This document shows positions 31,702-40,848 of a stretch of DNA of 64,000 nucleotides, piece by piece. The stretch comes from 40CM-4-69-5 sp036556905. Lineage in GTDB: Bacteria; Methylomirabilota; Methylomirabilia; Rokubacteriales; CSP1-6. Numbering within the stretch: position 1 is the stretch's first letter; the number at the start of each line of letters is the position of its first letter. The position numbers and the translations under genes are program-made. The stretch spans positions 35,419 through 99,418 of the forward strand of contig DATBIM010000090.1 of the NCBI GenBank assembly GCA_036556905.1, given 5' to 3'. The notes beneath the pieces are model-generated. The model did not search any database. It was not told where the DNA came from and worked only from the letters and a program-made list of their open reading frames with translations.

Positions 31702-34281
31702 AAGCTTGCGAAGCGTGATCTGATCCCCTTTCGCGTCCACGGTCACGGTGTCGCCTTCAGCGAACTCGTGCTCCAGCAGCTTGAGGGCCAGCGGATCCTG
31801 GACCAGCCGCTGGACGGTCCGCTTGAGGGGCCGCGCCCCGAAGGTCGGATCGTAACCCTCGCGGGCCAGCAGGGCCTTGGCCGCGTCGGTGACCTCCAGC
31901 TCGATCCGCTTGTCGGTGAGCCGCCGCCGCAGATGGCCGAGCTGGATATCGACGATGCGGCTCAGCTCCTCGCGGCCGAGTGGACGGAAGATCACCACCT
32001 CGTCCACGCGGTTGAGGAACTCGGGCCGCAGCGTTTGCCTGAGCTCGGCCATGATCAGCGGCCGGACCTTCTCGGGCTGCTCGTACTCCTTAAAGATGTG
32101 GGCCCCGAGATTCGACGTCATGATCACCACAGTGTTGCGGAAGTCTACCGTGCGGCCGTGACCGTCGGTGAGCCGGCCGTCGTCCAGCAGCTGCAGGAGC
32201 ACGTTGAAGACGTCGCTGTGGGCCTTCTCGATCTCGTCGAACAGGATGACGGAGTACGGCCGGCGCCGAGCGGCCTCGGTGAGCTGGCCACCCTCCTCGT
32301 AGCCGACATATCCCGGCGGAGCCCCGATCAGACGGGCCACCGTGTGCTTTTCCATGTACTCCGACATGTCGAGGCGAATCATGGCCCGCTCGTCGTCGAA
32401 CAGGAATTCGGCCAGCGCGCGGGCCGTCTCCGTCTTGCCCACTCCGGTGGGCCCGAGAAAGAGGAACGAACCGATCGGCCGGTTCGGATCGCTGAGCCCC
32501 GAGCGGGCCCGGCGCACCGCATTGGCGACCGCCCGGATGGCCTCGTCCTGTCCCACCACCCGCTGGCCCAGCCGCTGCTCCATCTGCAAGAGCTTCTGGG
32601 TCTCGCCTTCCAGGAGCCGGGTGACCGGGATTCCGGTCCACTTGGCCACCGTAGCCGCGATGTCTTCCTCGTCGACCTCGTTGCGTACCATCGGCCCGCC
32701 GTCCTGGGGTCGGCTGACGCGGGCCTCGAGGTCGGCGCGCTCGCGCTCCAGACGGGGCAGGGTGCTGTGCTGGACCTCGGCGGCGCGGCTCCACTCGGCG
32801 GCGCGCTGGGCCTGCGCCAGCGCATGCTGGGCAGCCTCGATGTCGGTCTTCACCTTCGTGAGCCGATCCATGTCGGTCTTCTCGGCGTCCCAGCGCGCCC
32901 GGAGCGCGGTGGCCCGCTCCTTGAGCTGGGCCAGCTCGGCGTCCAGGCGGCCCAGCCGCTCCCGGGCGGCGGGATCGTCGGTGTCCCGGGCGACCGACAC
33001 CCGATCGATCTCCAGCTGCATGATGCGGCGCTCGACGTCGTCCAGCTCCTGGGGCTTGGACTCCATCTGCATGCGGATGCGGGCCGCGGCCTCGTCCACC
33101 AGGTCGATGGCCTTGTCGGGCAGGAAGCGGTCGGCGATATAGCGGTGGGAGAGCACCGCCGCCGCGACCAGCGCGGCATCCTTGATCTTGACGTTGTGGT
33201 GGCGCTCGTAGCGCTCCTTGAGCCCGCGCAGGATGGAGATGGTGTCCTCCACCGACGGCTCCCGCACCATGACCGGCTGGAAGCGGCGCTCCAGCGCGGG
33301 GTCCTTCTCGACGTGCTTGCGGTACTCGTCGAGGGTGGTGGCGCCCACGCACCTGAGCTCACCGCGCGCCAGCGCCGGCTTGAGCATGTTGGCGGCGTCT
33401 ACCGCACCCTCGGCCGCTCCGGCCCCCACGATGGTGTGCAGCTCGTCGATGAAGCAGATGATCTGGCCCGCCGCCTCGGTGATCTCGCGGAGCACTGCCT
33501 TCAGGCGGTCCTCGAACTCACCGCGGTACTTGGAGCCGGCCACCATGGCCCCGATGTCCAGCGAGATGAGGCGCTTGCCCTTGAGGCCCTCGGGAACGTC
33601 CCCGGCCACGATGCGCTGGGCCAGGCCCTCTACGATGGCCGTCTTGCCCACGCCGGGCTCGCCGATGAGGACCGGATTGTTCTTGGTCCGGCGGGACAGG
33701 ACCTGGATCACGCGCCGGACCTCCTCGTCGCGCCCGATCACCGGATCGAGCTTGCCTCGGCGGGCCAGCTCGGTGAGATCCCGGGAATAGCGCTGCAGCG
33801 CCTGGTACTTCTCCTCGGGATTCTCGTCGGTGACCCGCTGGGTGCCCCGCACGTCACGCAGGGCTTGATAGATGTTCTCCGGCGTGACGCCGCCGGCGGC
33901 CAGGGCCTGCCCGGCGGCGCCGCCGCGGTCGTGGACGATGCCGACGAGCAGGTGCTCCATCGAAACGTAGTCGTCTTGAAGTCGGGTCGCCTCGTCCTGG
34001 GCCCGCTCGAAGACCTTCTCCAGCCGAGGCCCGGCGTACTGGCCGCCACCGCGCACCTTCGGCACGCGGCCGAGCTCCGTCTCCACGCGCCGTCGCAGCG
34101 CCTCGGGCTGGGCGCCGAGCTTGCCCAGGATGGGGCCGATAACACCCTCCTGCTGGGCGAGCAGCGCCAGGAGGAGGTGCTCGGGCTCGATCACCTGATG
34201 CTCGTGCTCGGCGGCGATCGCCAGCGCAGCCTGCACGGCCTCCCGGGCCTTCACGGTGAACTTGTCGAATCGCGGTGCCAT
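31687..34281 (-). CDS. clpB: ATP-dependent chaperone ClpB
   Basis: An 864-residue Hsp100 disaggregase. The N-domain opens MAPRFDKFTVKAREAVQ. NBD1 has Walker A GEPGVGKT and Walker B ISLDIGAMVAG/ICFIDELH; the coiled-coil middle domain lies at about residues 400-525; NBD2 has GPTGVGKTE and LFDEIEKAH. Length and order match ClpB (about 860). It is coupled to dnaJ, whose stop is five bases before its ATG. With DnaK it resolubilises aggregates. A hairpin overlaps the stop codon. Confidence 0.97.
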   Translation of the reverse strand: MAPRFDKFTVKAREAVQAALAIAAEHEHQVIEPEHLLLALLAQQEGVIGPILGKLGAQPEALRRRVETELGRVPKVRGGGQYAGPRLEKVFERAQDEATRLQDDYVSMEHLLVGIVHDRGGAAGQALAAGGVTPENIYQALRDVRGTQRVTDENPEEKYQALQRYSRDLTELARRGKLDPVIGRDEEVRRVIQVLSRRTKNNPVLIGEPGVGKTAIVEGLAQRIVAGDVPEGLKGKRLISLDIGAMVAGSKYRGEFEDRLKAVLREITEAAGQIICFIDELHTIVGAGAAEGAVDAANMLKPALARGELRCVGATTLDEYRKHVEKDPALERRFQPVMVREPSVEDTISILRGLKERYERHHNVKIKDAALVAAAVLSHRYIADRFLPDKAIDLVDEAAARIRMQMESKPQELDDVERRIMQLEIDRVSVARDTDDPAARERLGRLDAELAQLKERATALRARWDAEKTDMDRLTKVKTDIEAAQHALAQAQRAAEWSRAAEVQHSTLPRLERERADLEARVSRPQDGGPMVRNEVDEEDIAATVAKWTGIPVTRLLEGETQKLLQMEQRLGQRVVGQDEAIRAVANAVRRARSGLSDPNRPIGSFLFLGPTGVGKTETARALAEFLFDDERAMIRLDMSEYMEKHTVARLIGAPPGYVGYEEGGQLTEAARRRPYSVILFDEIEKAHSDVFNVLLQLLDDGRLTDGHGRTVDFRNTVVIMTSNLGAHIFKEYEQPEKVRPLIMAELRQTLRPEFLNRVDEVVIFRPLGREELSRIVDIQLGHLRRRLTDKRIELEVTDAAKALLAREGYDPTFGARPLKRTVQRLVQDPLALKLLEHEFAEGDTVTVDAKGDQITLRKLGGGH

Positions 34282-34286
34282 CGTGC

Positions 34287-35357
34287 TTACCCCAGATACG
34301 CGCGCGGGTTGTCGGCGCGGAGCGCCATGAGTTTCTGGTAGAGCTCGCGCTCCGCCGGCGTGAGCTCGGCAGGCACGACGATCTTGACGCGGACCAGCTG
34401 GTCCCCACGGCCGCCGTCCTTGACGCGCGGCATGCCGTATCCGGGCAGCCGGAAGCTGCGACCGCTCGGGGTGCCGGGCGGGATCTTCATGGCGATCTTG
34501 CCGCGAAGCGTGGGCACCTCGATGCTCGCACCGAGCGCGGCCTCCGGCGCGGTCACCGGCAGCTCGAGCACCAGGTCGTCGCCCTTGCGCTCGTAGACCG
34601 GGTGCGGGGAGACGGTGACGCTGAGATAGAGATCGCCGCGCCGGCCGGGCGCGCCGGTGCCCTCGCCAGCAACGCGCACACGCTGGCCCGTCTTCACGCC
34701 GGCGGGGATCTTCACGTCGAGCTGACGCCGTCCCCGCTGCCAGCCTCGCCCCTGGCACGTCGCGCAGGGCTTGCCGCTCACGTGACCGGAGCCGTGACAG
34801 GTCGGGCACGGATCGTCCAGCTCCAGCGTGAAGGTCTTCTGGCTCCCGTGGAACGCCTCCTCCAGCGTGATCTCCACGTTGGCCTCGACATCCTGGCCGG
34901 CCGCCCGCCGGCGCCCCGCGCCACGACCTCCGCCCAGGAGGTCTTCGACGTCGAACTCGATGCCCCCGCGGGGACCCTGGGCGCCCCGGCCCATACGCGC
35001 GCCCCCGCTCCCGCGAGATAGCAGGTCACCGAAGATCGTGCGGAAGAAGTCGGAGAAGTCGCCGCCGTCGTCGCCGTACTCCACCCGGAACCCGCCGGGG
35101 CCGCCCGGCCCGCCGCCCGGGCGCTGGGCGTAGCGCTGCCAATCAGGGCCGAGGCTATCGTAGCGCTGGCGCTTCTCGGGGTCGGACAGGACTTCGTAGG
35201 CCTCGTTGATCTCCTTGAAGCGCTCGCCGTCCCTGCCCTTGGCCACGTCGGGGTGGTATTTGCGGGCCAGGCGCCGGTAGGCGGACTTGAGCGTCTTGTC
35301 GTCGGCCTTTCGGTCGACGCCGAGGATCTTGTAGTAGTCCTTGAATTCGACAGCCAT
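34287..35357 (-). CDS. DnaJ-family co-chaperone with two-motif zinc region
   Basis: A 356-residue J-domain protein starting at the ATG at 35357 (MAVEFKDYYKILG); an upstream ATG at 35393 would add 12 residues. It has a J-domain with HPD (ARKYHPDVAKG), a long Gly/Arg linker (about 80-155), and then only two CxxCxGxG motifs (CPTCHGSGH and CATCQGRGW) instead of the four of canonical DnaJ, followed by the two C-terminal beta domains. It is intermediate between DnaJ and CbpA. It precedes clpB by five bases, suggesting joint disaggregation work; dnaK is not in the window. Confidence 0.93.
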   Translation of the reverse strand: MAVEFKDYYKILGVDRKADDKTLKSAYRRLARKYHPDVAKGRDGERFKEINEAYEVLSDPEKRQRYDSLGPDWQRYAQRPGGGPGGPGGFRVEYGDDGGDFSDFFRTIFGDLLSRGSGGARMGRGAQGPRGGIEFDVEDLLGGGRGAGRRRAAGQDVEANVEITLEEAFHGSQKTFTLELDDPCPTCHGSGHVSGKPCATCQGRGWQRGRRQLDVKIPAGVKTGQRVRVAGEGTGAPGRRGDLYLSVTVSPHPVYERKGDDLVLELPVTAPEAALGASIEVPTLRGKIAMKIPPGTPSGRSFRLPGYGMPRVKDGGRGDQLVRVKIVVPAELTPAERELYQKLMALRADNPRAYLG

Positions 35358-35460
35358 ATGCTGAAGCCCCGGCCCTGAGTCGGCGCCGCTCACCTAAAGT
35401 GTAGCAGACGCCTTTCCGGCGGCGGCTTCGCCGCCGCAATCGATTCCGGGGGGGGAGGAT

Positions 35461-35488
35461 TCGGAAGGGGGGCGAAGCCCCCCTCCGA
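35461..35488 (-). terminator. GGAAGGGGGGC hairpin at the 3' end of the htrA-like gene
   Basis: TCGGAAGGGGGGC (35461-35473) pairs with GCCCCCCTCCGA (35477-35488) around GAA, with one bulged A. It lies four bases beyond the minus-strand stop. It is the longest of the three related hairpins. Confidence 0.55.
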
Positions 35489-35492
35489 GGGT

Positions 35493-36953
35493 CTAGTCGC
35501 GCCCCGCCGTGAACGCCACGTACAGCGACATGGGCCCCCGCTGGAGCAGCAGGGTGAGCCGGTCGCCCTCCTTGACGTCCTTGGTGAGCCGCTCGAAGTC
35601 GGCCATCGATTGCACCCGCTTGCGGTTGATCTCCCGGATGACGTCTCCGCGCTGGATGCCAGCCTCGGCGGCCGGCCCGGCGTCCTCGACCCGGACCACC
35701 ACGACGCCGTCCGCCGTCTTGAGGTTGAGCTGGCGAGCCAGCTCGGGGGTGAGAGGCCGGACCTCGAGCCCGAGCACGGAGCGGGTCGGTCGGGCGCCCG
35801 GGGCCCGAGCCTCACGCTCCTCGGGTGCCTCGCCGATCTTGAGCTCGAGGGTGCGCTCGCCCTGGTCGCGCCAGACCTTGAGCCTGGACGTCGTCCCCGG
35901 CGCCGTGAGGCCGACCGCGCGCTGGAGATCGCCGGGGCCTTCCATCTTTTTGCCATCGAACTCCACCACGATGTCGCCCGACTGCAGGCCGGCCTTGGCG
36001 GCGGGGCTGTCGGCCACGACGTCGGAGATGAGCACGCCCTTGGACTCCTTGGCCCCGAACGACTTGGCCAGCTCCGGGGTGAGCGGCTGGATGGCGACGC
36101 CCAGCCAGCCCCGGCTGATCTTGCCCTTGGCCAGCAGCTCCGTGTAGATGCGCTGGGCCATGTTGGAGGGGATGGCGAAGCCGATGCCGGAGCCGCCGGC
36201 GACGATGGCGGTGGCGATACCGATGATCTCGCCCTGCATGTTGACGAGCGGCCCACCGGAGTTGCCAGGGTTGATGGCGGCATCGGTCTGTAAGAAATCG
36301 TCGAAGGGGCCCTGGCCGATCTGGCGAGCCTTGGCGCTGATGATGCCGGCCGTGACGGTGGCCTGCAGCCCGAAGGGCGACCCGACGGCGATCACCCAGT
36401 CTCCCACCTGGGTCTTGTCGGAGTCGCCCAGCCGCGCAGCGGGGAACCGGGTCTTGCCGTCGTCGAGGCGGAGCACGGCGAGGTCGGTCTTCTTGTCCAT
36501 GCCGACCACCTTCGCCTTGTGCTTGCTGCCGTCCAGGGTGATGACCTCGATCTCGGTGGCCCGCTCCACGACGTGGGCGTTGGTCAGGGCAATGCCGGTG
36601 GCGTCCACGATGACGCCCGAGCCCAGGCTGCGCTGGGGGATGCGTTCCGGCGTCTCGCCGAAGAAGCGCCGAAAGAACTCCTCACCGAAGAACTCCTCGA
36701 ATGGCGTGCGGCCCAGCATCCCGCCCCGGCTGACCGTATTGATGTTGATGACGGCGGGTTTGATGGCCTCGGCGACCTTGGCGAAGGTGCCGCTCGTCAG
36801 AGGCATCTGCACCGGCAAGATCGGCGCCTGCAGCTGAGCCACGACAGGCCCGGGGCGCTCGGCCCGGCTGAGCGTGAAGGCGCCCAGCCCTCCACCCACC
36901 AGGAACGCGGCGACGAGCCCCGCCACGAACGTCCTCCATCTGACCTGCCTCAT
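35493..36953 (-). CDS. Do/HtrA-family periplasmic serine protease
   Basis: A 486-residue membrane-anchored or secreted protease. An N-terminal hydrophobic segment (VAGLVAAFLVGGGLGAF) is followed by a trypsin-like domain with His in TNAHVVE, Asp in KTDLAVLRL and Ser in NPGNSGGPL. Two PDZ domains follow, starting about residues 285 and 390 (RGWLGVAIQPLTPELA region). It degrades or refolds misfolded envelope proteins. The ATG at 36953 overlaps the ftsH stop by four bases (ATGA), so the two quality-control proteases are co-translated. Confidence 0.94.
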   Translation of the reverse strand: MRQVRWRTFVAGLVAAFLVGGGLGAFTLSRAERPGPVVAQLQAPILPVQMPLTSGTFAKVAEAIKPAVININTVSRGGMLGRTPFEEFFGEEFFRRFFGETPERIPQRSLGSGVIVDATGIALTNAHVVERATEIEVITLDGSKHKAKVVGMDKKTDLAVLRLDDGKTRFPAARLGDSDKTQVGDWVIAVGSPFGLQATVTAGIISAKARQIGQGPFDDFLQTDAAINPGNSGGPLVNMQGEIIGIATAIVAGGSGIGFAIPSNMAQRIYTELLAKGKISRGWLGVAIQPLTPELAKSFGAKESKGVLISDVVADSPAAKAGLQSGDIVVEFDGKKMEGPGDLQRAVGLTAPGTTSRLKVWRDQGERTLELKIGEAPEEREARAPGARPTRSVLGLEVRPLTPELARQLNLKTADGVVVVRVEDAGPAAEAGIQRGDVIREINRKRVQSMADFERLTKDVKEGDRLTLLLQRGPMSLYVAFTAGRD

Positions 36954-38860
36954 CCCTGCCCCTCCTCCTGCTTCTCGCCTGCCAGCGCCCGGCGCAGCCG
37001 CTCGCCATCCAGCGTCTCGACCCGCTTGAGCTCGGCGGCCCCCGCCACCAGCGTCGCCTTCTTGGTGGTGAGGATGCCCCGGACCCGATCGTGGGTGCGG
37101 TCCAGGATCTCCCGCACCTCGGCATCGATGATCCTGGCCGTGTCCTCGCTCCAGTCGCGCTCCCCCGCCCACGGCATGCCCGGGCCCTTGAGGAAGATCG
37201 GCATGCGATCACCGAAGGTGACCAGTCCAACCCGCTCGGACATGCCGTACTTCATGACCATGAGGCGGGCCAGGTCGGTGGCCCGCTCCAGGTCGTTGTG
37301 AGCACCCGTCGAGACCTCGCCGTACACGAGCTCCTCGGCCACCCGACCGCCCAGCAAGACCGCGATGCGGTCCTCCAGCTCGCTGCGGGTCAGGAGGAAC
37401 CGGTCCTCGGTGGGGAGCTGGTAGGTCATGCCCAGGGCGGCGATGCCGCGGGGGATGATGGTGATCTTGTGGACGGGGTCGGCGTGGGCGACCGAGACGG
37501 CCACCAGGGCGTGGCCCATCTCGTGATGGGCCACGATGTCCCGCTCCTTATCGGAGAGGACCCGACTCTTTTTCTCGAGCCCGGCCACCACGCGATCGAT
37601 GGCCTCCTCGAAGTCCGCCATCTCCACGGCGGCCTTGTCCTTGCGGGCGGCCAGCAGGGCCGCCTCGTTGACGATGTTGGCGAGGTCGGCACCGGCGAAG
37701 CCAGGGGTGCGGGCGGCGATCACGCCGAGGGCGACGTCCGGGCCCAGGACCACGGCCCGCGCGTGGAGCTTGAGGATGGCCTCGCGCCCCCGGACGTCGG
37801 GCTTGTCGACCACGATCTGGCGGTCGAAGCGCCCGGGGCGCAGCAGCGCCTGGTCCAGCACCTCGGGGCGGTTGGTAGCGGCCATGATGATGACGCCCTT
37901 GGAGGAGTCGAAGCCGTCCATCTCGGCCAGAAGCTGGTTGAGCGTCTGCTCGCGCTCGTCATGTCCGCCCACGAAGCCGGTGCTGCCGGCCCGCGACTTG
38001 CCGATCGCGTCCAGCTCGTCGATGAAGACGATGCAGGGGGCCTTGTCCTTGGCCTGCTCGAAGAGGTCGCGCACGCGGGCGGCGCCCACGCCCACGAACA
38101 TCTCCACGAACTCCGAGCCCGAGAGGGTGAAGAAGGGGACATCGGCCTCCCCGGCCACGGCCCGGGCCAGGAGCGTCTTGCCGGTGCCCGGTGGCCCGAC
38201 GAGGAGCACGCCCTTGGGGATGCGGCCGCCCAGCCGCTGATACTTCTTGGGGTTCTTGAGGAAGTCGACGATCTCGATCAGCTCGGCCTTGGCTTCGTCC
38301 ACGCCGGCAACGTCATTGAACGTCGTCTTGAGCTCCTTGCGGTCGTAGATCTTGTGCTTGCTCCGCCCAAACGACAGCGCCTGGGTCGGCCCCCCGCCCA
38401 CGCGCCGCATGAGGAAGACCCAGATCCCGATCATGATCGCCAGCGGGATGATCCAGCCGAAGAGCAGGTCGCGCCAGAACGTCGTCTCGATGCGCCCGGC
38501 GAACTCCACCTGATGCTGCTCGAGCTCGCGCAGGAGCCACTGGTCGTCCACCCCGGGGATGCGCGTGACCGTGAAGACCCGAGGCTCCTCGTCGCTGCCC
38601 AGCCACTGACGCAGGCGATCGGAGGTCGGCGACGCCTGCGGCGCGGGCAGGGCTCCCGGCTTGGCCACACCGCGGATCTCGCGCTCGGACAGGGCCACGC
38701 GCTCGATGTGCCCCTGGCGGAGGAGCTCCAGGAACTTCGACATCGGCAGCTCGACCGTCCGCGGGGCGAGTAGCCAGGACTGCAGCAGCGACAGGACCAG
38801 GGCGCCGACGAGCAGATAGACGAGCGAAAACTGCAGGCGCTGGGTGAGACGTGGCTTCAT
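36950..38860 (-). CDS. ftsH: ATP-dependent zinc metalloprotease FtsH
   Basis: A 636-residue membrane AAA protease. There are two transmembrane helices (about 8-28 and 130-150) around a periplasmic domain. The AAA module has Walker A GPPGTGKT, Walker B IVFIDELDAIG, and the pore loop and SRH region FDRQIVVDKPDVRGR. The zinc site HHEMGHAL (HExxH) has a distal Asp in the C-terminal helical part. The start has GAGG upstream. It extracts and degrades membrane and short-lived cytosolic proteins. A strong TTGACA promoter lies in the upstream gap. Confidence 0.97.
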   Translation of the reverse strand: MKPRLTQRLQFSLVYLLVGALVLSLLQSWLLAPRTVELPMSKFLELLRQGHIERVALSEREIRGVAKPGALPAPQASPTSDRLRQWLGSDEEPRVFTVTRIPGVDDQWLLRELEQHQVEFAGRIETTFWRDLLFGWIIPLAIMIGIWVFLMRRVGGGPTQALSFGRSKHKIYDRKELKTTFNDVAGVDEAKAELIEIVDFLKNPKKYQRLGGRIPKGVLLVGPPGTGKTLLARAVAGEADVPFFTLSGSEFVEMFVGVGAARVRDLFEQAKDKAPCIVFIDELDAIGKSRAGSTGFVGGHDEREQTLNQLLAEMDGFDSSKGVIIMAATNRPEVLDQALLRPGRFDRQIVVDKPDVRGREAILKLHARAVVLGPDVALGVIAARTPGFAGADLANIVNEAALLAARKDKAAVEMADFEEAIDRVVAGLEKKSRVLSDKERDIVAHHEMGHALVAVSVAHADPVHKITIIPRGIAALGMTYQLPTEDRFLLTRSELEDRIAVLLGGRVAEELVYGEVSTGAHNDLERATDLARLMVMKYGMSERVGLVTFGDRMPIFLKGPGMPWAGERDWSEDTARIIDAEVREILDRTHDRVRGILTTKKATLVAGAAELKRVETLDGERLRRALAGEKQEEGQG

Positions 38861-38876
38861 GGGCGGTCCTCACAGG

Positions 38877-38905
38877 ATGCTAGCGCCGGGGGTACGGCGT
38901 GTCAA
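38877..38905 (-). promoter_or_regulatory. Sigma70-type promoter for ftsH-htrA
   Basis: On the minus strand TTGACA (complement of 38900-38905) is followed after 17 bases by TAGCAT (complement of 38877-38882). It points at ftsH, whose ATG is at 38860. Confidence 0.65.
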
Positions 38906-38925
38906 CGCCACGCACCCATTTCTGC

Positions 38926-38954
38926 TTGACACATCAAGGCGTTTGACCTAAAAA
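38926..38954 (+). promoter_or_regulatory. Sigma70-type promoter for the respiratory island
   Basis: TTGACA at 38926-38931 and TAAAAA at 38949-38954 are 17 bases apart. The ATG of the CydA-like gene is only 10 bases after the -10 box, so the transcript would be nearly leaderless, and no ribosome binding site is seen before that ATG. Confidence 0.55.
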
Positions 38955-38964
38955 GTTCGCTGAA

Positions 38965-40848
38965 ATGGCATGTGACCGGCGGAACAAGCTTGTCTGCCTC
39001 GTTCTCCTGCTCGCCCTCGCCGTCGTGATCCTGGCTGCGCTGAGCGCGGAGGCTCAAGACCCTGCCCGGGAGCCGGCCTATCGCAACTTCCCCCTGATCG
39101 GCTCCCGGCTCGCCGTGTGGGCGGTGGCGCAACTGCACCTCAACTTCGCGGCGTTCATCCTGGGCGTTCCCATCTTCGCCGTCATCATCGAGATCATCGG
39201 CTGGCGGACGCGGGATGCGCGCTACGACTGGCTCGCCCACGAGTTCGTCAAGCTCACCTTCGCGGCCTTCTCGGCGACCGCGCTGCTCGGGGCCCTGCTG
39301 CTCTTCCTGTTCGTGGGCTACTACCCGCGGTTCTGGGCGTACATGACGTCCATTTTCTTCCCGACCTACTGGGTCTACGCGTTGTTGTTCTTCGCCGAGA
39401 CCTTCATCGTCTACCTCTGGTACTACGGCTGGGACTGGCTGAGCGGGCCCCGGAAGTGGATCCACGTCGGCCTGGGCGTGCTGTCCAACCTGGTCGGCAC
39501 CGCCATCCTCTTCGTGGCCAACTCCTGGGTCACCTTCATGATCTCCCCCGGCGGCGTCGACGAGGCGGGCCGGCTGACCTCGCTGGGCGCGGCCATCTAC
39601 AACTTCACGTGGATGCCCATCAACATCCACCGGCTCATCGCCAACATCGTGTTCGGGGGAACGATCGCGGGCGCCTACGCGGCCTTCAAGTTCCTGTCCG
39701 CCGAGACCGACGAGGAGCGAGCCCGCTACGACTGGATGGGTTACGTGGGGAACTTCGTGGCCATCTCGGCCTTCATCGTGCTGCCCTTCGCCGGCTACTG
39801 GCTGGGCCGCGAGATTTACGCCTTCAATCAGACCATGGGCATCACGATGATGGGCGGCTTCATGTCCTGGCTGTGGATCGTGCAGGCCATCCTCATCGGC
39901 ATCCTGTTCCTGGGCTCCAACTACTACCTGTGGCTGGGGATGGAGCGCATTCCCGGCTCCGAGCGGTACCGCAAGTTCGTCCCCCCGATGCTCTTCGTGC
40001 TCGTCATCGGCTTCCTGATCTGGGCCACCCCCCGCTCGATGGTGGTGACGCTGGACGAGGCCCGGGCTATGGGCGGCACCCACCACCCGGTGCTGGGATT
40101 CTTCGGCGTGATGTCGGCCAAGAACACGGTCGTCAACCTCATGATCCTCACCACGTTCCTGTCCTACATCCTCTACCGTCGGGCCAACCGCATCTCCTCT
40201 CGCTCCTGGGCGTCCGCCGGTATGGCCGTGCAATGGGCAGCGTTCGCGGTGGCCGCCGTGATCGTCATCTTCTACGGCGTCTACGGCTACTTCGTGGAAT
40301 CCATGGTGCGTATCGGGTTCTCGGTCTATCAGGTAGCCGCCGTGCTGGCCTGCATCGTGCTGGTCATGGCCATCGACATCCCGCTGTTCCGGGGCGCCCG
40401 GTCCACCGGGACCATTCGCTGGGGCACCATCGCGACCCGCTCGCAGTACGTGCTGATCATCCTGGCCGTGACCTTCACCTGGCTGATGGGGCTCATGGGC
40501 TTCGCCCGCTCCGGTATCCGCCAGCACTGGCACGTGTACGGCGTCCTCCGGGACTCCTCCCCGGAGGCGGTCACGCCGGCGCTGGGCTACGCCGCCAACG
40601 TCATCACCGTGATCACGATCGCCTTCTTCGCGCTGGTCATGTTCATCTTCTGGCTGGGCGGGCTCGGCGAGAAGGGCAAGGCCAAGGCCCACGGCCCCGC
40701 GGCCGCCCCGGTCATCGCGGGCGGCAGTGACGCGCGTGTGAAGTTGGAGGAGGCAGAGACTGCCCCCTCCCCCCCTGCCCACTCGCCCGGGGTGGCACCA
40801 CCGTCGCCGTCTTTCCGCGCCGGCGGAGCCGGCCCGCGAATCGGCTAG
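38965..40848 (+). CDS. Cytochrome bd subunit I-like membrane protein (probable quinol-interacting, non-canonical)
   Basis: A 627-residue protein with an N-terminal hydrophobic or signal segment and many transmembrane helices. It is homologous to CydA: His58 in AQLHLNFAAF aligns with the first heme His, His222 in INIHRLIANIVFGG with the b558 His, and the late IRQHWHVYGVLR matches the GRQPW..G..RT segment. The helix that in CydA carries two Glu needed at heme d reads SATALLGALLLFLFVGYY here, with no Glu at those places by my alignment. Three c-type cytochromes follow with overlapping starts. I infer a quinol-oxidising electron donor to cytochrome c rather than an oxygen reductase. The C-terminal 50 residues are Pro/Ala-rich. 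Confidence 0.8.
   Translation: MACDRRNKLVCLVLLLALAVVILAALSAEAQDPAREPAYRNFPLIGSRLAVWAVAQLHLNFAAFILGVPIFAVIIEIIGWRTRDARYDWLAHEFVKLTFAAFSATALLGALLLFLFVGYYPRFWAYMTSIFFPTYWVYALLFFAETFIVYLWYYGWDWLSGPRKWIHVGLGVLSNLVGTAILFVANSWVTFMISPGGVDEAGRLTSLGAAIYNFTWMPINIHRLIANIVFGGTIAGAYAAFKFLSAETDEERARYDWMGYVGNFVAISAFIVLPFAGYWLGREIYAFNQTMGITMMGGFMSWLWIVQAILIGILFLGSNYYLWLGMERIPGSERYRKFVPPMLFVLVIGFLIWATPRSMVVTLDEARAMGGTHHPVLGFFGVMSAKNTVVNLMILTTFLSYILYRRANRISSRSWASAGMAVQWAAFAVAAVIVIFYGVYGYFVESMVRIGFSVYQVAAVLACIVLVMAIDIPLFRGARSTGTIRWGTIATRSQYVLIILAVTFTWLMGLMGFARSGIRQHWHVYGVLRDSSPEAVTPALGYAANVITVITIAFFALVMFIFWLGGLGEKGKAKAHGPAAAPVIAGGSDARVKLEEAETAPSPPAHSPGVAPPSPSFRAGGAGPRIG

Noticed and set aside
31297..34341. Very long open frame (over 1000 codons) on the plus strand opposite clpB
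   Set aside because: It runs antisense to a perfectly conserved ClpB and its product is His/Asp/Arg-rich without motifs. High GC leaves few stops on the opposite strand.
38902..40782. 626-codon minus-strand frame opposite the CydA-like gene
   Set aside because: Shadow of the membrane protein: very His/Asp/Gly-rich with no domain.
38965..40848. Annotation as a true cytochrome bd oxidase
   Set aside because: No CydB or CydX follows, the Glu residues near heme d seem absent, and the neighbours are cytochromes c.
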